Shown piece by piece: positions 36,139 through 44,989 of a stretch of 64,000 nucleotides of DNA. The translations under genes and the position numbers were made by a program. The stretch's first letter is position 1. Each line of letters starts with the position of its first letter. The notes beneath the pieces were generated by a model. The model did not search any database. It was not told the origin of the DNA and worked only from the letters and a program-made list of their open reading frames with translations. The stretch covers positions 186,001-250,000 of the forward strand of contig NZ_NPFY01000006.1 of the NCBI RefSeq assembly GCF_002259415.1, read 5' to 3'. This DNA is from Rhodococcus sp. 14-2470-1b (GTDB lineage Bacteria > Actinomycetota > Actinomycetes > Mycobacteriales > Mycobacteriaceae).

Positions 36139-37788
36139 GTGACCGATCCCCGTGATTCCGACGCCCCCGCGGGTGAGGACCACCCAGGGTTCGACAATTA
36201 CCGGCCGGCCCCCCGCGCCGCGAGCCGGCGTACCCCGTTGCCTCCTCTGCACCCACCGAATACCCAGCCTCATGCCGATCAGCCGCAGGCGCAGAAACCG
36301 CAAGCGCAGAAACCGCAGGGACCGAAGCCGCCTCCGATCCCCCGAAAGCTGACGGTCACCCGGGTCGCCGCGATGCGCAGCCGAGAACTGACGGGCAAGG
36401 GCATCGCGACGTTCCAGCGCGCAGCGAAAGCCGACGGAGCCGACAAGTCCGGCCTGACGGCGCTGACCTACGCGACCATGGCCAACTTCGCGTCCGACGC
36501 TGCCATTGCCGTCGCCCTGGCCAACACGTTGTTCTTCTCCGCCGCAACCGGCGAGGACAAGCTGAAGGTCGCGCTCTACCTCGTCATCACGATCGCACCG
36601 TTCGCCGTCATCGCGCCGCTGATCGGACCGATGCTGGACAGGTTGCAGCACGGTCGTCGCATCGCGCTCGCCACCTCGTTCGGTCTGCGGACGGTACTGG
36701 CGGTGGTGCTGGTGTTCAACTTCGACAGTTGGGTGCTGTACCCGGCCGCACTGGGAATGTTGGTACTCAGCAAATCCTTCGCAGTGCTCAAATCCGCGGT
36801 GACGCCGCGCGTACTTCCACCCGAGATAGACCTCGTCAGGGTCAACTCCCGGCTCACGGTGTTCGGCCTCATCGGCGGCACCATCGTCGCGGGCGGAATC
36901 GCCGCCGGAATCGCGTTCGTCGCAGGCTCCCCCGGTGCGCTCTGGTTCGTCGCCGCCATCACGGTGTTCGGTGCATACCTCAGCATGCGCATCCCATCCT
37001 GGGTCGAAGTCACCGAAGGCGAAGTCCCCGCAACCCTGAGCTACCACGGCGACGACGCCCAGACGGAAGTGATCCGACGCGGCCGAGCCGAGGAAACACC
37101 GTCGGCTACGCCTGCGAAAGCGCGGCGTCAGCCTTTGGGCAAGGCAGTGATCATCGGGCTCTGGGGTAACGGAACCATTCGAATCCTTACCGGTTTTCTG
37201 ACGCTCTACGTGGCTTTCGTCGCGAAAGCGCAGACCGAACACGAGCCGATCAGGCAGGCAGCGATGTTGGGCCTCGTCGGCGCCGCAGCCGCGATCGGCA
37301 ACTTCGCCGGCAACGCGGCAGGCGCACGGATCAAACTGGGCAGGCCTGCCATCGTCGTTCTCCGGTGCACCACCGCGGTCACCATCGGCGCGATCGTCGC
37401 GGCGATCACCGGCAGTCTGCTGACCGCCGCACTTGCCGCGCTGATCGCCTCCGCGGCGAGCGCACTGGCCAAGGTCTCGTTGGACGCGTCACTGCAGTCG
37501 GACCTGCCACCGGAATCCATCGCCTCCGGATTCGGTCGATCCGAGACCGTACTCCAGCTCTGCTGGGTACTCGGCGGAACCATGGGCGTACTGCTGCCCA
37601 CCGAGTTCTGGCTCGGTTTCACCGTCGTGTCGGTGGTGCTTACGGTCGGCCTGGTCCAGACCTTCCTCACCTACCGTGGGAAGTCGCTGCTCCCCGGATT
37701 CGGGGGCAACCGACCCGATCACGCAGAACAGGTAATCCCCGACGCCGTCGGACATCCGTCCGCCGCGACCAGTACGAACAGAACGTGA
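36139..37788 (+). CDS. MFS-like membrane protein with proline-rich N terminus
   Basis: A 549-residue protein: about 85 cytoplasmic residues rich in Pro and Gln, including a duplicated QAQKP, then some 11 to 12 helices with a large central loop (EVTEGEVPATLSYHGDDAQTEV region). The helices follow an MFS outline (IGPMLDRLQHGRRIAL as loop motif A). It corresponds to the conserved mycobacterial membrane protein I remember as Rv0876c. GTG start at 36139. Its stop overlaps the DUF2771 gene (GTGA), suggesting a shared envelope role. Substrate unknown. Confidence 0.82.
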   Translation: MTDPRDSDAPAGEDHPGFDNYRPAPRAASRRTPLPPLHPPNTQPHADQPQAQKPQAQKPQGPKPPPIPRKLTVTRVAAMRSRELTGKGIATFQRAAKADGADKSGLTALTYATMANFASDAAIAVALANTLFFSAATGEDKLKVALYLVITIAPFAVIAPLIGPMLDRLQHGRRIALATSFGLRTVLAVVLVFNFDSWVLYPAALGMLVLSKSFAVLKSAVTPRVLPPEIDLVRVNSRLTVFGLIGGTIVAGGIAAGIAFVAGSPGALWFVAAITVFGAYLSMRIPSWVEVTEGEVPATLSYHGDDAQTEVIRRGRAEETPSATPAKARRQPLGKAVIIGLWGNGTIRILTGFLTLYVAFVAKAQTEHEPIRQAAMLGLVGAAAAIGNFAGNAAGARIKLGRPAIVVLRCTTAVTIGAIVAAITGSLLTAALAALIASAASALAKVSLDASLQSDLPPESIASGFGRSETVLQLCWVLGGTMGVLLPTEFWLGFTVVSVVLTVGLVQTFLTYRGKSLLPGFGGNRPDHAEQVIPDAVGHPSAATSTNRT

Positions 37789-38306
37789 GCACAGTGAATT
37801 TCGCACCGAAGACCAAGAAGATACTGGCCATCGGCACCGTCGGCCTCGTAGTCGTCGCAGTTGCGTTCGTCGCGGTTCTCGCGCTGCTCGTCAAGGATGC
37901 ACCGTCGCATCGGCCGACAGTCACCGCATTCGCCGACGGTAGAACCGTCGTCGTCGAGCCGTACCTCTACTGCCCAGTGAACGAACCGCTGTGCGACACC
38001 GACGGCACCAGCGCCACCGTTCCGGTGCGCGAGGGCCACCCGTTGCAGCTGTCGTTGCCCGGTGAGATCACCTCGGCGCCCTGGATCCTCGCCGCGGTCT
38101 ACGCGGACGGCGACGGAGCCGTCGAGTCGGACACCCTCTACCTGCCCGACGAGAAGCTGGGCATGACGGTCCAGCCCCTCGACGACGAGGGCAGGGAGTT
38201 GCTGGGCGTCGAAATTCGACTCCCGTCGGGCGTCATCGACTCCGACACTCAGCAGGAGGAGATCATCAGCCACGCGATCTGGTCGATCGCGACCAAGACC
38301 GACTGA
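37785..38306 (+). CDS. DUF2771 family exported/anchored protein
   Basis: A 173-residue protein with one N-terminal helix (ILAIGTVGLVVVAVAFVAVLALLV) and an extracytoplasmic domain with two cysteines in YLYCPVNEPLCDTDG and an IRLPSGVIDSD segment, characteristic of DUF2771. Function unknown. The GTG overlaps the preceding MFS-like stop; it is convergent with cspB, stop to stop with no gap. Confidence 0.82.
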   Translation: MSTVNFAPKTKKILAIGTVGLVVVAVAFVAVLALLVKDAPSHRPTVTAFADGRTVVVEPYLYCPVNEPLCDTDGTSATVPVREGHPLQLSLPGEITSAPWILAAVYADGDGAVESDTLYLPDEKLGMTVQPLDDEGRELLGVEIRLPSGVIDSDTQQEEIISHAIWSIATKTD

Positions 38307-38720
38307 TCAGCTGTCGAGCTCACGTGCGACGGCGCGGACGACCTCGGAGATCTTCTGGGCGGTCTTGCGGTCGGGGTACTTGCCTTTGCGCAGCTCCGGC
38401 TGAATGGTGGCCTCGAGCAGCGTGATCATGTCCTCGACCATTCCGTGCAGCTGGTCCGGGGTGTGCTTGCGCTCGACATGCTCGCGCCGACCCTGTGTGT
38501 TCTGACGCACGGTCGGAGCCGGTTCGAGGACCTTGAGACTGAGCGCCTGAGGTCCGCGGCGGCCTGCGGCCATGCCGAATTCCACGCGCTGACCTGCCTT
38601 GAGGCCGTCGACACCTGCGGGGAGCGCAGACGAGCGAACGTAGACGTCCTCACCTTCCTCCTGAGAGAGAAAGCCGAATCCCTTGTCGACGTCGTACCAC
38701 TTCACCTTGCCGGTAGGCAC
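38307..38720 (-). CDS. cspB: Cold-shock domain protein with C-terminal extension
   Basis: A 137-residue protein. Residues 1-65 form a cold-shock domain ([20 protein letters not shown] with RNP1 KGFGFL, then DVYVRSSAL in place of the usual VFVH RNP2, and [16 protein letters not shown]). The following 70 residues are an extension with an [23 protein letters not shown] helix, as in the mycobacterial CspB. Binds single-stranded nucleic acid in the cytoplasm. GTG 38720 gives the usual MPTGKVKW; an in-frame GTG nine bases earlier is possible. Confidence 0.92.
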   Translation of the reverse strand: MPTGKVKWYDVDKGFGFLSQEEGEDVYVRSSALPAGVDGLKAGQRVEFGMAAGRRGPQALSLKVLEPAPTVRQNTQGRREHVERKHTPDQLHGMVEDMITLLEATIQPELRKGKYPDRKTAQKISEVVRAVARELDS

Positions 38721-38873
38721 TGCGCTCACCCGTCCATTTGTCTCGATTGTTGTTGCTGGCACAAAATTTCGCGCCCCGCACGATCGGCGAGACGCGAATA
38801 CGACAGTCTACCGCGACTACGCCGGTGCAAGCATCTGGGTTTCTTCCCCGTCGAGCGACTACCGTCGTGCAGT

Positions 38874-39092
38874 GTGACCGATCGACGACCCCGAGCCGGC
38901 TCGGCTCTGCTGCGCGTAGCACTCGTTCTTTTCGTTGCCGGACTGGTTGCCATCGCGGCGATCTTTCTGGTTCCGGCGGTGGGCGGAAACGAGCCGCCGT
39001 TGTGGCTGTACCTGACCGCGATGATCGCCGCACCGCTCGGCTTCGTGCTGGCGCTGGTGTTCGCACTGTTTTCCGGCCGACGAGCACGATAG
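38874..39092 (+). CDS. Small two-helix membrane protein
   Basis: A 72-residue protein with two hydrophobic helices (ALLRVALVLFVAGLVAIAAI and LWLYLTAMIAAPLGFVLALV) and basic ends. Lies 15 nt before yccF in the same direction, so probably co-transcribed. The GTG at 38874 was chosen from the frame; no family recognised. Confidence 0.7.
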   Translation: MTDRRPRAGSALLRVALVLFVAGLVAIAAIFLVPAVGGNEPPLWLYLTAMIAAPLGFVLALVFALFSGRRAR

Positions 39093-39107
39093 ACGGGAGT
39101 ACCGACC

Positions 39108-39479
39108 ATGCGTCCGATACTGAACATCATCTGGCTGATCTTCGGCGGGCTGTGGCTCGCACTCGGCTATTTCGCAGCGGGGATCATCTGCTGCATCCTC
39201 ATCGTCACGATTCCGTTCGGAATAGCGTCCTTCCGAATCGGCGTCTATGCACTGTGGCCGTTCGGCAAGACAGTCGTCGAACGTCCGACGTCCGGCGTCG
39301 CATCGGTGATCGGCAATGTGATCTGGCTGATCGTCGCCGGTGTGTGGCTCGCCATCGGACACATCGCCACCGCTTTCGCAATGGCCATCACCATCATCGG
39401 GATTCCGCTCGCGATCGCGAACCTGAAGATGATTCCGATCTCTCTGATGCCACTCGGCAAGGACATCGTCGACGCCTGA
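39108..39479 (+). CDS. YccF-domain membrane protein
   Basis: A 123-residue protein with two YccF repeats: each holds a hydrophobic hairpin, and the pattern ILNIIWLIFGGLWLALGYF...TIPFGIASFRIGVYALWPFGKTVV is repeated as VIGNVIWLIVAGVWLAIGH...IIGIPLAIANLKMIPISLMPLGK. Role unknown; conserved in actinobacteria next to rpfA as I recall it. ATG follows GGGAG. Followed by the long rpfA leader. Confidence 0.9.
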   Translation: MRPILNIIWLIFGGLWLALGYFAAGIICCILIVTIPFGIASFRIGVYALWPFGKTVVERPTSGVASVIGNVIWLIVAGVWLAIGHIATAFAMAITIIGIPLAIANLKMIPISLMPLGKDIVDA

Positions 39480-39513
39480 TCACTCCAGCCCCTCCCGCCC
39501 CAATCCGGATGGG

Positions 39514-39529
39514 TGTGACTTCCATCACA
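39514..39529. promoter_or_regulatory. CRP/GlxR-type binding site upstream of rpfA
   Basis: TGTGA-CTTCCA-TCACA, exact match to the CRP consensus TGTGA-N6-TCACA. In M. tuberculosis the CRP homologue Rv3676 is known to control rpfA, so this site is expected. It lies 445 nt before the rpfA start, upstream of the riboswitch. Confidence 0.82.
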
Positions 39530-39654
39530 TAACAGTGGGGTAACGGAAGGGCAACGGACGGACGTCGTCGCGGTGCCGAAGCCTCTAGCTGCAGATTCGT
39601 TCGTTACCGAAAATCGGATACGAGCACGCCGCGCGACGGCTCGAAAAAGCAACA

Positions 39655-39670
39655 GTTACCAAATGGTGAC
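39655..39670 (+). promoter_or_regulatory. Candidate MtrA-type direct-repeat site upstream of rpfA
   Basis: GTTAC-CAAATG-GTGAC fits the GTNAC-N6-GTNAC pattern described for MtrA-class regulators of wall hydrolase genes. A weaker GTAAC-N6-GCAAC lies at about 39541-39556. Pattern match only. Confidence 0.45.
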
Positions 39671-39714
39671 ACTCCACGGGAACTTCAGTACGGTCAGTGG
39701 CGGCTGAGAAACTT

Positions 39715-39970
39715 CGGCCGAATCCGTTCCCGCAGCGCCAAACCTCGTCCCGCGGAAACGGACCCCCACCAAGAACACCCAGGGGACGAGGACGGGGGAC
39801 CCACACGTCCTCTCGGATAACCGGAACGCTCCGCTCCCGCGGAACATTCCTTGGGGTGAAGCCCGACAATCCTGCAGCGGTCTCGCTGCCGGGAACGCCG
39901 GGCCGGGCTACCTCTCAGCCCGAACCCGACAGCTGACCTCGCAGGCGCCTGTGGAGAGGATTCGAAGAAA
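39715..39970 (+). ncRNA. ydaO/yuaA-type cyclic-di-AMP riboswitch in the rpfA leader
   Basis: The rpfA leader carries recognisable pieces of the actinobacterial ydaO class: GGCCGAATCCGTTCCCGC near 39716, the TTGGGGTGAAGCCCGACA core at 39851-39868, the GGGCTACCTCTCAGCCCG hairpin and the ACCTCGCAGGCG ... GGAGAGGATTCG end just before the start codon. In this class c-di-AMP binding turns expression down; rpf genes are known members of the regulon in actinobacteria. Boundaries are approximate. Confidence 0.85.
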
Positions 39971-39973
39971 AGT

Positions 39974-40588
39974 ATGAGCGGACGTCATCGCAAGCCGACC
40001 ACCACCGGCCGCACCGTCGCCAAGGTCGCCGTCACCGGCGCCATCATGGGCACCGCGGGCATCGCCTTCACCGGTACCGCCACCGCAGCTCCCGACTCCG
40101 ATTGGGACCGTCTCGCTCAGTGCGAGGCAGGCGGCAACTGGGGCATCAACACCGGCAACGGTTTCCAGGGTGGTCTGCAGTTCTCCCCCAGCACCTGGAA
40201 CTCGCACGGCGGCCAGCAGTACGCAGCCACCGCGAACCAGGCCAGCCGCGAAGAGCAGATCGCAGTCGCCGAGAAGGTTCTCGCATCGCAGGGCTGGAAC
40301 GCATGGCCCTCCTGCTCCTCGAGCCTCGGCCTCAGCAGCGCACCGTCCGAGCGCAGCGTTCCCGCCTCGCCGAAGTCCGCTCCCGAAGCACCCAAGCTCC
40401 CCGACCTGACGTCCATCCCGACGGTCGACGGCTCTGCCGAGGTCATCGACGGCATCACGAGCGCCGTGCAGACCTTCACCAACGACCCGCAGATCGCCTC
40501 GATCATCAAGGACGCGACGCAGGGCATTCAGCTCGACCCACAGCTGGTCGAGTTCTACCAGGCCAACAAGGCGTTCCTGCCTCAGTAA
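39974..40588 (+). CDS. rpfA: Resuscitation-promoting factor (transglycosylase-like)
   Basis: A 204-residue secreted protein. Signal peptide to about residue 39 (ATAAP), then the Rpf domain: Glu51 in QCEAGGNWGINTGNGF is the catalytic acid, Cys50 and Cys114 form the expected disulfide, and GGLQFSPSTWNSHGG follows. The C-terminal 85 residues are Pro/Ser-rich then a helical segment (VIDGITSAVQTFTNDPQIAS). Cleaves peptidoglycan and wakes dormant cells. Control layers visible upstream are a CRP site, a possible MtrA site and a c-di-AMP riboswitch. Short for an RpfA since the long PA-rich repeats of the tuberculosis protein are missing. Confidence 0.95.
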   Translation: MSGRHRKPTTTGRTVAKVAVTGAIMGTAGIAFTGTATAAPDSDWDRLAQCEAGGNWGINTGNGFQGGLQFSPSTWNSHGGQQYAATANQASREEQIAVAEKVLASQGWNAWPSCSSSLGLSSAPSERSVPASPKSAPEAPKLPDLTSIPTVDGSAEVIDGITSAVQTFTNDPQIASIIKDATQGIQLDPQLVEFYQANKAFLPQ

Positions 40589-40604
40589 GGCACACTGCCG
40601 GTAC

Positions 40605-40644
40605 GAGAAAGGCCCCCGAGACCGTGGTCTCGGGGGCCTTTCTC
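40605..40644. terminator. Strong terminator after rpfA
   Basis: Perfect 19-bp inverted repeat around a GT dyad (arms begin GAGAAAGGCCCCCGAG). Located 17 nt after rpfA and just before the convergent small gene; the outer AAAGG/CCTTT bases supply the U-rich tail in either direction. Confidence 0.9.
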
Positions 40645-40664
40645 GTCTGTTCGTATCGGATGTG

Positions 40665-40853
40665 TCAGCGGTTGACGACGGTCACAGGGTGCGCGTAGGG
40701 CAGGTCCTCCACGGGCAGCGGGAACTCGGTCTCCTCGCCGTAGGGCGACAAGCCTCCCGATCGCGTGGACGACAATTCCGTCACCGCATGGTCACCGCGC
40801 GCGGTTTCCGGCCAGCCTGGATCGACATAGGGCTTCTTCGACTTGTTCACCAT
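40665..40853 (-). CDS. Small conserved protein of unknown function
   Basis: A 62-residue soluble protein starting MVNKSKKPYVDPGWPETARG and ending LPYAHPVTVVNR, Pro-rich. The longer frame upstream crosses into the divergent XPB-N/WYL gene and is not used; the ATG at 40853 is the first sensible start. A small gene at this place also occurs in the mycobacterial order. Convergent with rpfA across a strong terminator. Confidence 0.65.
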   Translation of the reverse strand: MVNKSKKPYVDPGWPETARGDHAVTELSSTRSGGLSPYGEETEFPLPVEDLPYAHPVTVVNR

Positions 40854-40911
40854 GCGCCCATTTTGACACCTGCGCTGCGGCATACACCAGTCCAGGTCAC
40901 TAATCTGATAC

Positions 40912-43185
40912 GTGATGACCGATAAAGCAGCGCCACCGGACCTCGCCACGTGGCTGGAGTCCCGCTCCGATTCCGAACTCGTCGGCTTTCTCACGCTGCG
41001 TCCGGACCTGACGGTGCCACCCCCGTCGACCATCGGTGTTCTCGCCGGCCGCGCCGAGCAGCGCGCGTCGATTCTTCGCAGCGCCGACTCTCTCGACACA
41101 CTCGCGCTGACGATTCTCGAGCTTCTCTCGATCGAGGGTGCGGGTGATCTTCCCGTGTCCCGCGCGCGTCTCGACGACGTGATCGACAAGCGCGCCACCG
41201 CCAAAGCCGTCGATCGGGCGCTGACGGCGCTGGGTGAACGCGCTCTGGTCTGGGGCACACGAACACTTCGGATGGCTCCCGCGGCACCGGACGCCGTGCC
41301 GTGGCGAATCGGCCGCATCCTGGACGCCGACGACTCACTCACGCCCGAGCGCGTCACCGAAGCGCTCGCCGGTATCGAGTCGAGCGAACGTGGCCTCCTC
41401 GAAACTCTCGCGAGGTCTTCTCCCGTCGGTCGAACCCGCGATGCCGCGCCGGGCACGCCGCCGGACCGCCCGGTCCAGAAGCTGCTGCGCGCCGGGCTGC
41501 TGACGTGGCTGGACGAACAGACGGTCGAGCTTCCGCATCAGGTGGGTCAGGCGCTGCGTGGCGAGCCGATCTCCGATCCCACCTCACTGACACCGCCCAA
41601 GCCGGCGACGACCAAGTACACGGCGGCCGACGTCGACGCTGCTGCGGCGGGCGAATCGCTCGAGCTGATCAGGCACTGCGCTGCGATCATCGAATCCTTG
41701 GCGGTCGCACCCGCCCCGGCGCTGAAGGCCGGCGGTCTCGGCATCCGAGAGCTCAAGCGCATCACCAAAGCGACGGGTCTCGACGAGAACCAGGTGGGAC
41801 TGCTCGTCGAACTCCTTGCGGCCGCAGCACTGATCTCCAGCGGCACCCCCGATCCCCTTCCCTCGAACGACTCCGGCGACGACTACTGGGCGCCCACCTC
41901 CGCTGTCGACGCCTGGACGACGGCAACGCCTGCAGCGCGCTGGCACGCCCTGGCGTCGGCGTGGCTCGATCTACAGCGTGCACCGTGGCTCATCGGTATG
42001 CGCGATTCCAACGACAAACCCGTCGCCGCGCTGTCCGAGGAAGTTCGCTCGCCTGCAGCCCCGCGCGACCGTCGCACGATCCTGGAGTTCCTGGCCGATC
42101 TGGGCGCCGGTCGATCGGTGACGCCCACCGACGTCTCGCGTGGACTCGGCTGGAAACGTCCACGGGCAGCGGCCAGGTTCGCGATGCGCCCGACGCAGAA
42201 GATGATCGACGAAGCCACGACGCTCGGCATCGTCGCCCGCGGCGCGCTGTCGTCACCGGGCAAAGCGCTGTTGCACGGCGGCGACGCCGAAGCCGCCATG
42301 CGATCGGTTCTCCCGAAACCGATCGACTACATCCTCCTCCAGGCCGACCTCACTCTGGTGGCGCCGGGACCTCTCGAACCTGATCTGAACGATCGGATCG
42401 AGCTCGTGGCCGACGTCGAGTCGGCAGGCGCGGCGACGATGTACCGGATCACCGAGGACAGTCTGCGCCGAGCTCTCGACGTGGGCATGAGCGCGGCCGA
42501 GCTGCACAGTCTGTTCACCACGCACTCCCGTACCCCGGTTCCGCAGGGACTGAGCTACCTGATCGACGACGTCGCCCGGCGCCACGGACGACTCCGGGCG
42601 GGTGTCGCGTCGTCGTTCGTCAGGTGCGAGGATCCGGCTCTGCTGGCCGAGGTTCTGGCCTCCCCGGCGAGCGAACAATTGGCGCTGCGCGCGCTCGCTC
42701 CGACGGTTGCCATCTCTCAGGCGCCCCTCGCCGAAGTCATGAACGTTCTCACCGCGGCGGGTCTTGCACCCGCAGGCGAGGATTCCAACGGCGCCATCGT
42801 CGACCTCCGCAGCCGCGGTGCGCGCGTCCCGGTCCGCAGAACCCGGGCTCAGTTCCGCAGCCCGGCCGTACCCACCGACGAGCAACTCGCCCGGCTCGTC
42901 ACCGAACTGCGAGCGGGCGAACGCGCCTCCCGGGCGGGCGGTCACACCGTGCGTTCCGACGGAACCCGCGCGACAGGGACCGCGACGCTCGCTCTGCTCC
43001 AGACGGCGCTGCAGGTGCGGCGAAGCGTGACGATCGGCTACGTCGATGCCCAGGGCACCGCGTCGAGGCGCGTCGTGGATCCGGTGGCGATGGGTGGAGG
43101 CCTGCTGGAGGCATTCGACCCCGCCACCGGTGAAGTACGCCGCTTCACGCTGCATCGCATCACCTCGGTGGCTCTCGTCGACTGA
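40912..43185 (+). CDS. XPB/Ssl2-N and WYL-like helicase-associated protein
   Basis: A 757-residue protein, counterpart of mycobacterial Rv0862c. The N-terminal half contains a helicase XPB/Ssl2 N-terminal-type domain with the FLTLRPDLTVPPP start, and winged-helix-like parts (ALTILELLSIEGAGDLPVSRARLDD; GIRELKRITKATGLDENQVGLLVELLAAA). Around residues 465-560 a DYILLQADLTLVAPGPLEPDLN stretch resembles the XPB-associated domain. The C-terminal 70 residues look WYL-like (RRSVTIGYVDAQGTASRRVVDPVAMGGGLLEAFDP). No Walker motifs, so it is a partner or regulator rather than a helicase. GTG 40912 or ATG 40915. XPB follows 122 nt downstream. Confidence 0.85.
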   Translation: MMTDKAAPPDLATWLESRSDSELVGFLTLRPDLTVPPPSTIGVLAGRAEQRASILRSADSLDTLALTILELLSIEGAGDLPVSRARLDDVIDKRATAKAVDRALTALGERALVWGTRTLRMAPAAPDAVPWRIGRILDADDSLTPERVTEALAGIESSERGLLETLARSSPVGRTRDAAPGTPPDRPVQKLLRAGLLTWLDEQTVELPHQVGQALRGEPISDPTSLTPPKPATTKYTAADVDAAAAGESLELIRHCAAIIESLAVAPAPALKAGGLGIRELKRITKATGLDENQVGLLVELLAAAALISSGTPDPLPSNDSGDDYWAPTSAVDAWTTATPAARWHALASAWLDLQRAPWLIGMRDSNDKPVAALSEEVRSPAAPRDRRTILEFLADLGAGRSVTPTDVSRGLGWKRPRAAARFAMRPTQKMIDEATTLGIVARGALSSPGKALLHGGDAEAAMRSVLPKPIDYILLQADLTLVAPGPLEPDLNDRIELVADVESAGAATMYRITEDSLRRALDVGMSAAELHSLFTTHSRTPVPQGLSYLIDDVARRHGRLRAGVASSFVRCEDPALLAEVLASPASEQLALRALAPTVAISQAPLAEVMNVLTAAGLAPAGEDSNGAIVDLRSRGARVPVRRTRAQFRSPAVPTDEQLARLVTELRAGERASRAGGHTVRSDGTRATGTATLALLQTALQVRRSVTIGYVDAQGTASRRVVDPVAMGGGLLEAFDPATGEVRRFTLHRITSVALVD

Positions 43186-43307
43186 CGTGAGTGGCAATGC
43201 AGTTCCGCTCACATGCGCGGGCGGCACGTTATGTGGACAATGGAACAGTTGCGCATTTTCGATGCGCATCAGGCGCGCTGCGCCGAAGAGTTCTGTAGGA
43301 GGAACAC

Positions 43308-44963
43308 GTGACCGATGGGCCTTTGATCGTCCAGTCCGACAAGACTCTGCTGCTGGAAATCGACCACCCGCAAGCCGGTGAAGCGCGCGGCGCCATCGCT
43401 CCGTTCGCGGAGCTCGAACGAGCGCCCGAGCACGTACACACCTATCGCATCACCCCGCTCGCTCTGTGGAACGCGCGAGCAGCGGGCCACGACGCCGAGC
43501 AGGTCGTCGACGCACTCGTCAACTACTCGCGCTACGCCGTGCCGCAGCCGTTGTTGGTGGACATCGTCGACACGATGGCTCGGTACGGCCGCCTCCAGCT
43601 GGTGAAGAGCCCGATCCACGGACTCTCGCTCGTCAGCCTGGATCGCGCCGTCCTCACCGAGGTCATGCGACACAAGAAGATCGCGCCGATGCTCGGCGCC
43701 AAGGTCGACGAGGACACGGTCATCGTCCACCCGAGCGAGCGCGGGCATCTCAAGCAGATGCTGCTGAAGATCGGCTGGCCCGCCGAGGACCTCGCCGGGT
43801 ACGTCGACGGCGAAGCGCACCCGATCGATCTGGATCAGGAGGGCGGCCACTGGTCGCTCCGCGACTACCAGGAGATGGCCGCGGATTCGTTCTGGGCCGG
43901 TGGCTCGGGCGTCGTCGTTCTCCCCTGTGGCGCCGGCAAGACGATGGTCGGTGCCGCTGCGATGGCCAAGGCCAAGGCGACGACGCTGATCCTCGTCACC
44001 AACACCGTCGCAGGCCGCCAGTGGAAGCGCGAACTGATCGCACGCACCTCGCTCACCGAGGAGGAAATCGGTGAGTACTCGGGCGAGCGCAAGGAAATTC
44101 GCCCTGTGACCATCGCCACCTATCAGGTCATCACTCGTCGCACCAAGGGCGAGTACAAGCATCTCGAGCTGTTCGACTCGCGCGACTGGGGTCTGGTCAT
44201 CTACGACGAGGTCCACCTGCTTCCGGCGCCGGTGTTCCGCATGACGGCCGATCTGCAGTCCCGTCGTCGCCTCGGCCTGACCGCGACCCTGGTCCGTGAG
44301 GACGGCCGCGAGGGCGACGTGTTCTCGCTCATCGGCCCCAAGCGATACGACGCTCCGTGGAAGGACATCGAGGCGCAGGGGTGGATCGCGCCCGCCGAGT
44401 GCATCGAGGTTCGCGTCACGCTGACCGACGCCGAGCGCATGGCGTACGCGGTGTCGGAACCGGAGGAGCGATACAAGCTGTGCTCGACGGCGCACACCAA
44501 GATCGCCGTGGTGAAATCCATTCTGGCGAAGCACGAGGACGCGCCGACGTTGGTGATCGGGGCCTACCTCGATCAGCTCGACGAATTGGGCGAGGCCTTG
44601 AACGCCCCGGTCATTCAGGGGTCGACCAAGAACAAGGAACGGGAAATCCTGTTCGACGCCTTCCGCAAGGGCGAGATTCAGACCCTCGTGGTCAGCAAGG
44701 TCGCGAACTTCTCCATCGACCTCCCGGAAGCATCCGTGGCAGTGCAGGTTTCGGGAACCTTCGGATCACGCCAGGAGGAAGCGCAGCGACTCGGACGCCT
44801 CCTTCGGCCGAAACACGATGGCGGACAAGCGCATTTCTACTCCGTCGTGTCCCGAGACACCCTCGACGCCGAATATGCTGCGCACAGGCAACGATTCCTC
44901 GCCGAGCAGGGATACGCGTATCGCATCACCGACGCCGACGACATGCTGGGGCCTGCGATCTGA
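43308..44963 (+). CDS. ercc3: DNA repair helicase XPB (Ercc3)
   Basis: A 551-residue SF2 helicase. N-terminal domain (residues 1-180) includes the damage-recognition-like part; motif I is PCGAGKT (Lys211), motif II DEVH (300-303), motif III TATLVRED with the XPB-specific RED motif at 330-332, motifs IV-VI VVSKVANFSIDLPEA and SGTFGSRQEEAQRLGRLLRP. The bacterial and archaeal XPB unwinds DNA 3' to 5' and pairs with a nuclease (Bax1) in archaea; no such gene is nearby here. GTG start after GGAGG. Follows its XPB-N/WYL partner. Confidence 0.95.
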   Translation: MTDGPLIVQSDKTLLLEIDHPQAGEARGAIAPFAELERAPEHVHTYRITPLALWNARAAGHDAEQVVDALVNYSRYAVPQPLLVDIVDTMARYGRLQLVKSPIHGLSLVSLDRAVLTEVMRHKKIAPMLGAKVDEDTVIVHPSERGHLKQMLLKIGWPAEDLAGYVDGEAHPIDLDQEGGHWSLRDYQEMAADSFWAGGSGVVVLPCGAGKTMVGAAAMAKAKATTLILVTNTVAGRQWKRELIARTSLTEEEIGEYSGERKEIRPVTIATYQVITRRTKGEYKHLELFDSRDWGLVIYDEVHLLPAPVFRMTADLQSRRRLGLTATLVREDGREGDVFSLIGPKRYDAPWKDIEAQGWIAPAECIEVRVTLTDAERMAYAVSEPEERYKLCSTAHTKIAVVKSILAKHEDAPTLVIGAYLDQLDELGEALNAPVIQGSTKNKEREILFDAFRKGEIQTLVVSKVANFSIDLPEASVAVQVSGTFGSRQEEAQRLGRLLRPKHDGGQAHFYSVVSRDTLDAEYAAHRQRFLAEQGYAYRITDADDMLGPAI

Positions 44964-44989
44964 GCTGCAGGCGTGCTAATAATGGGCAG

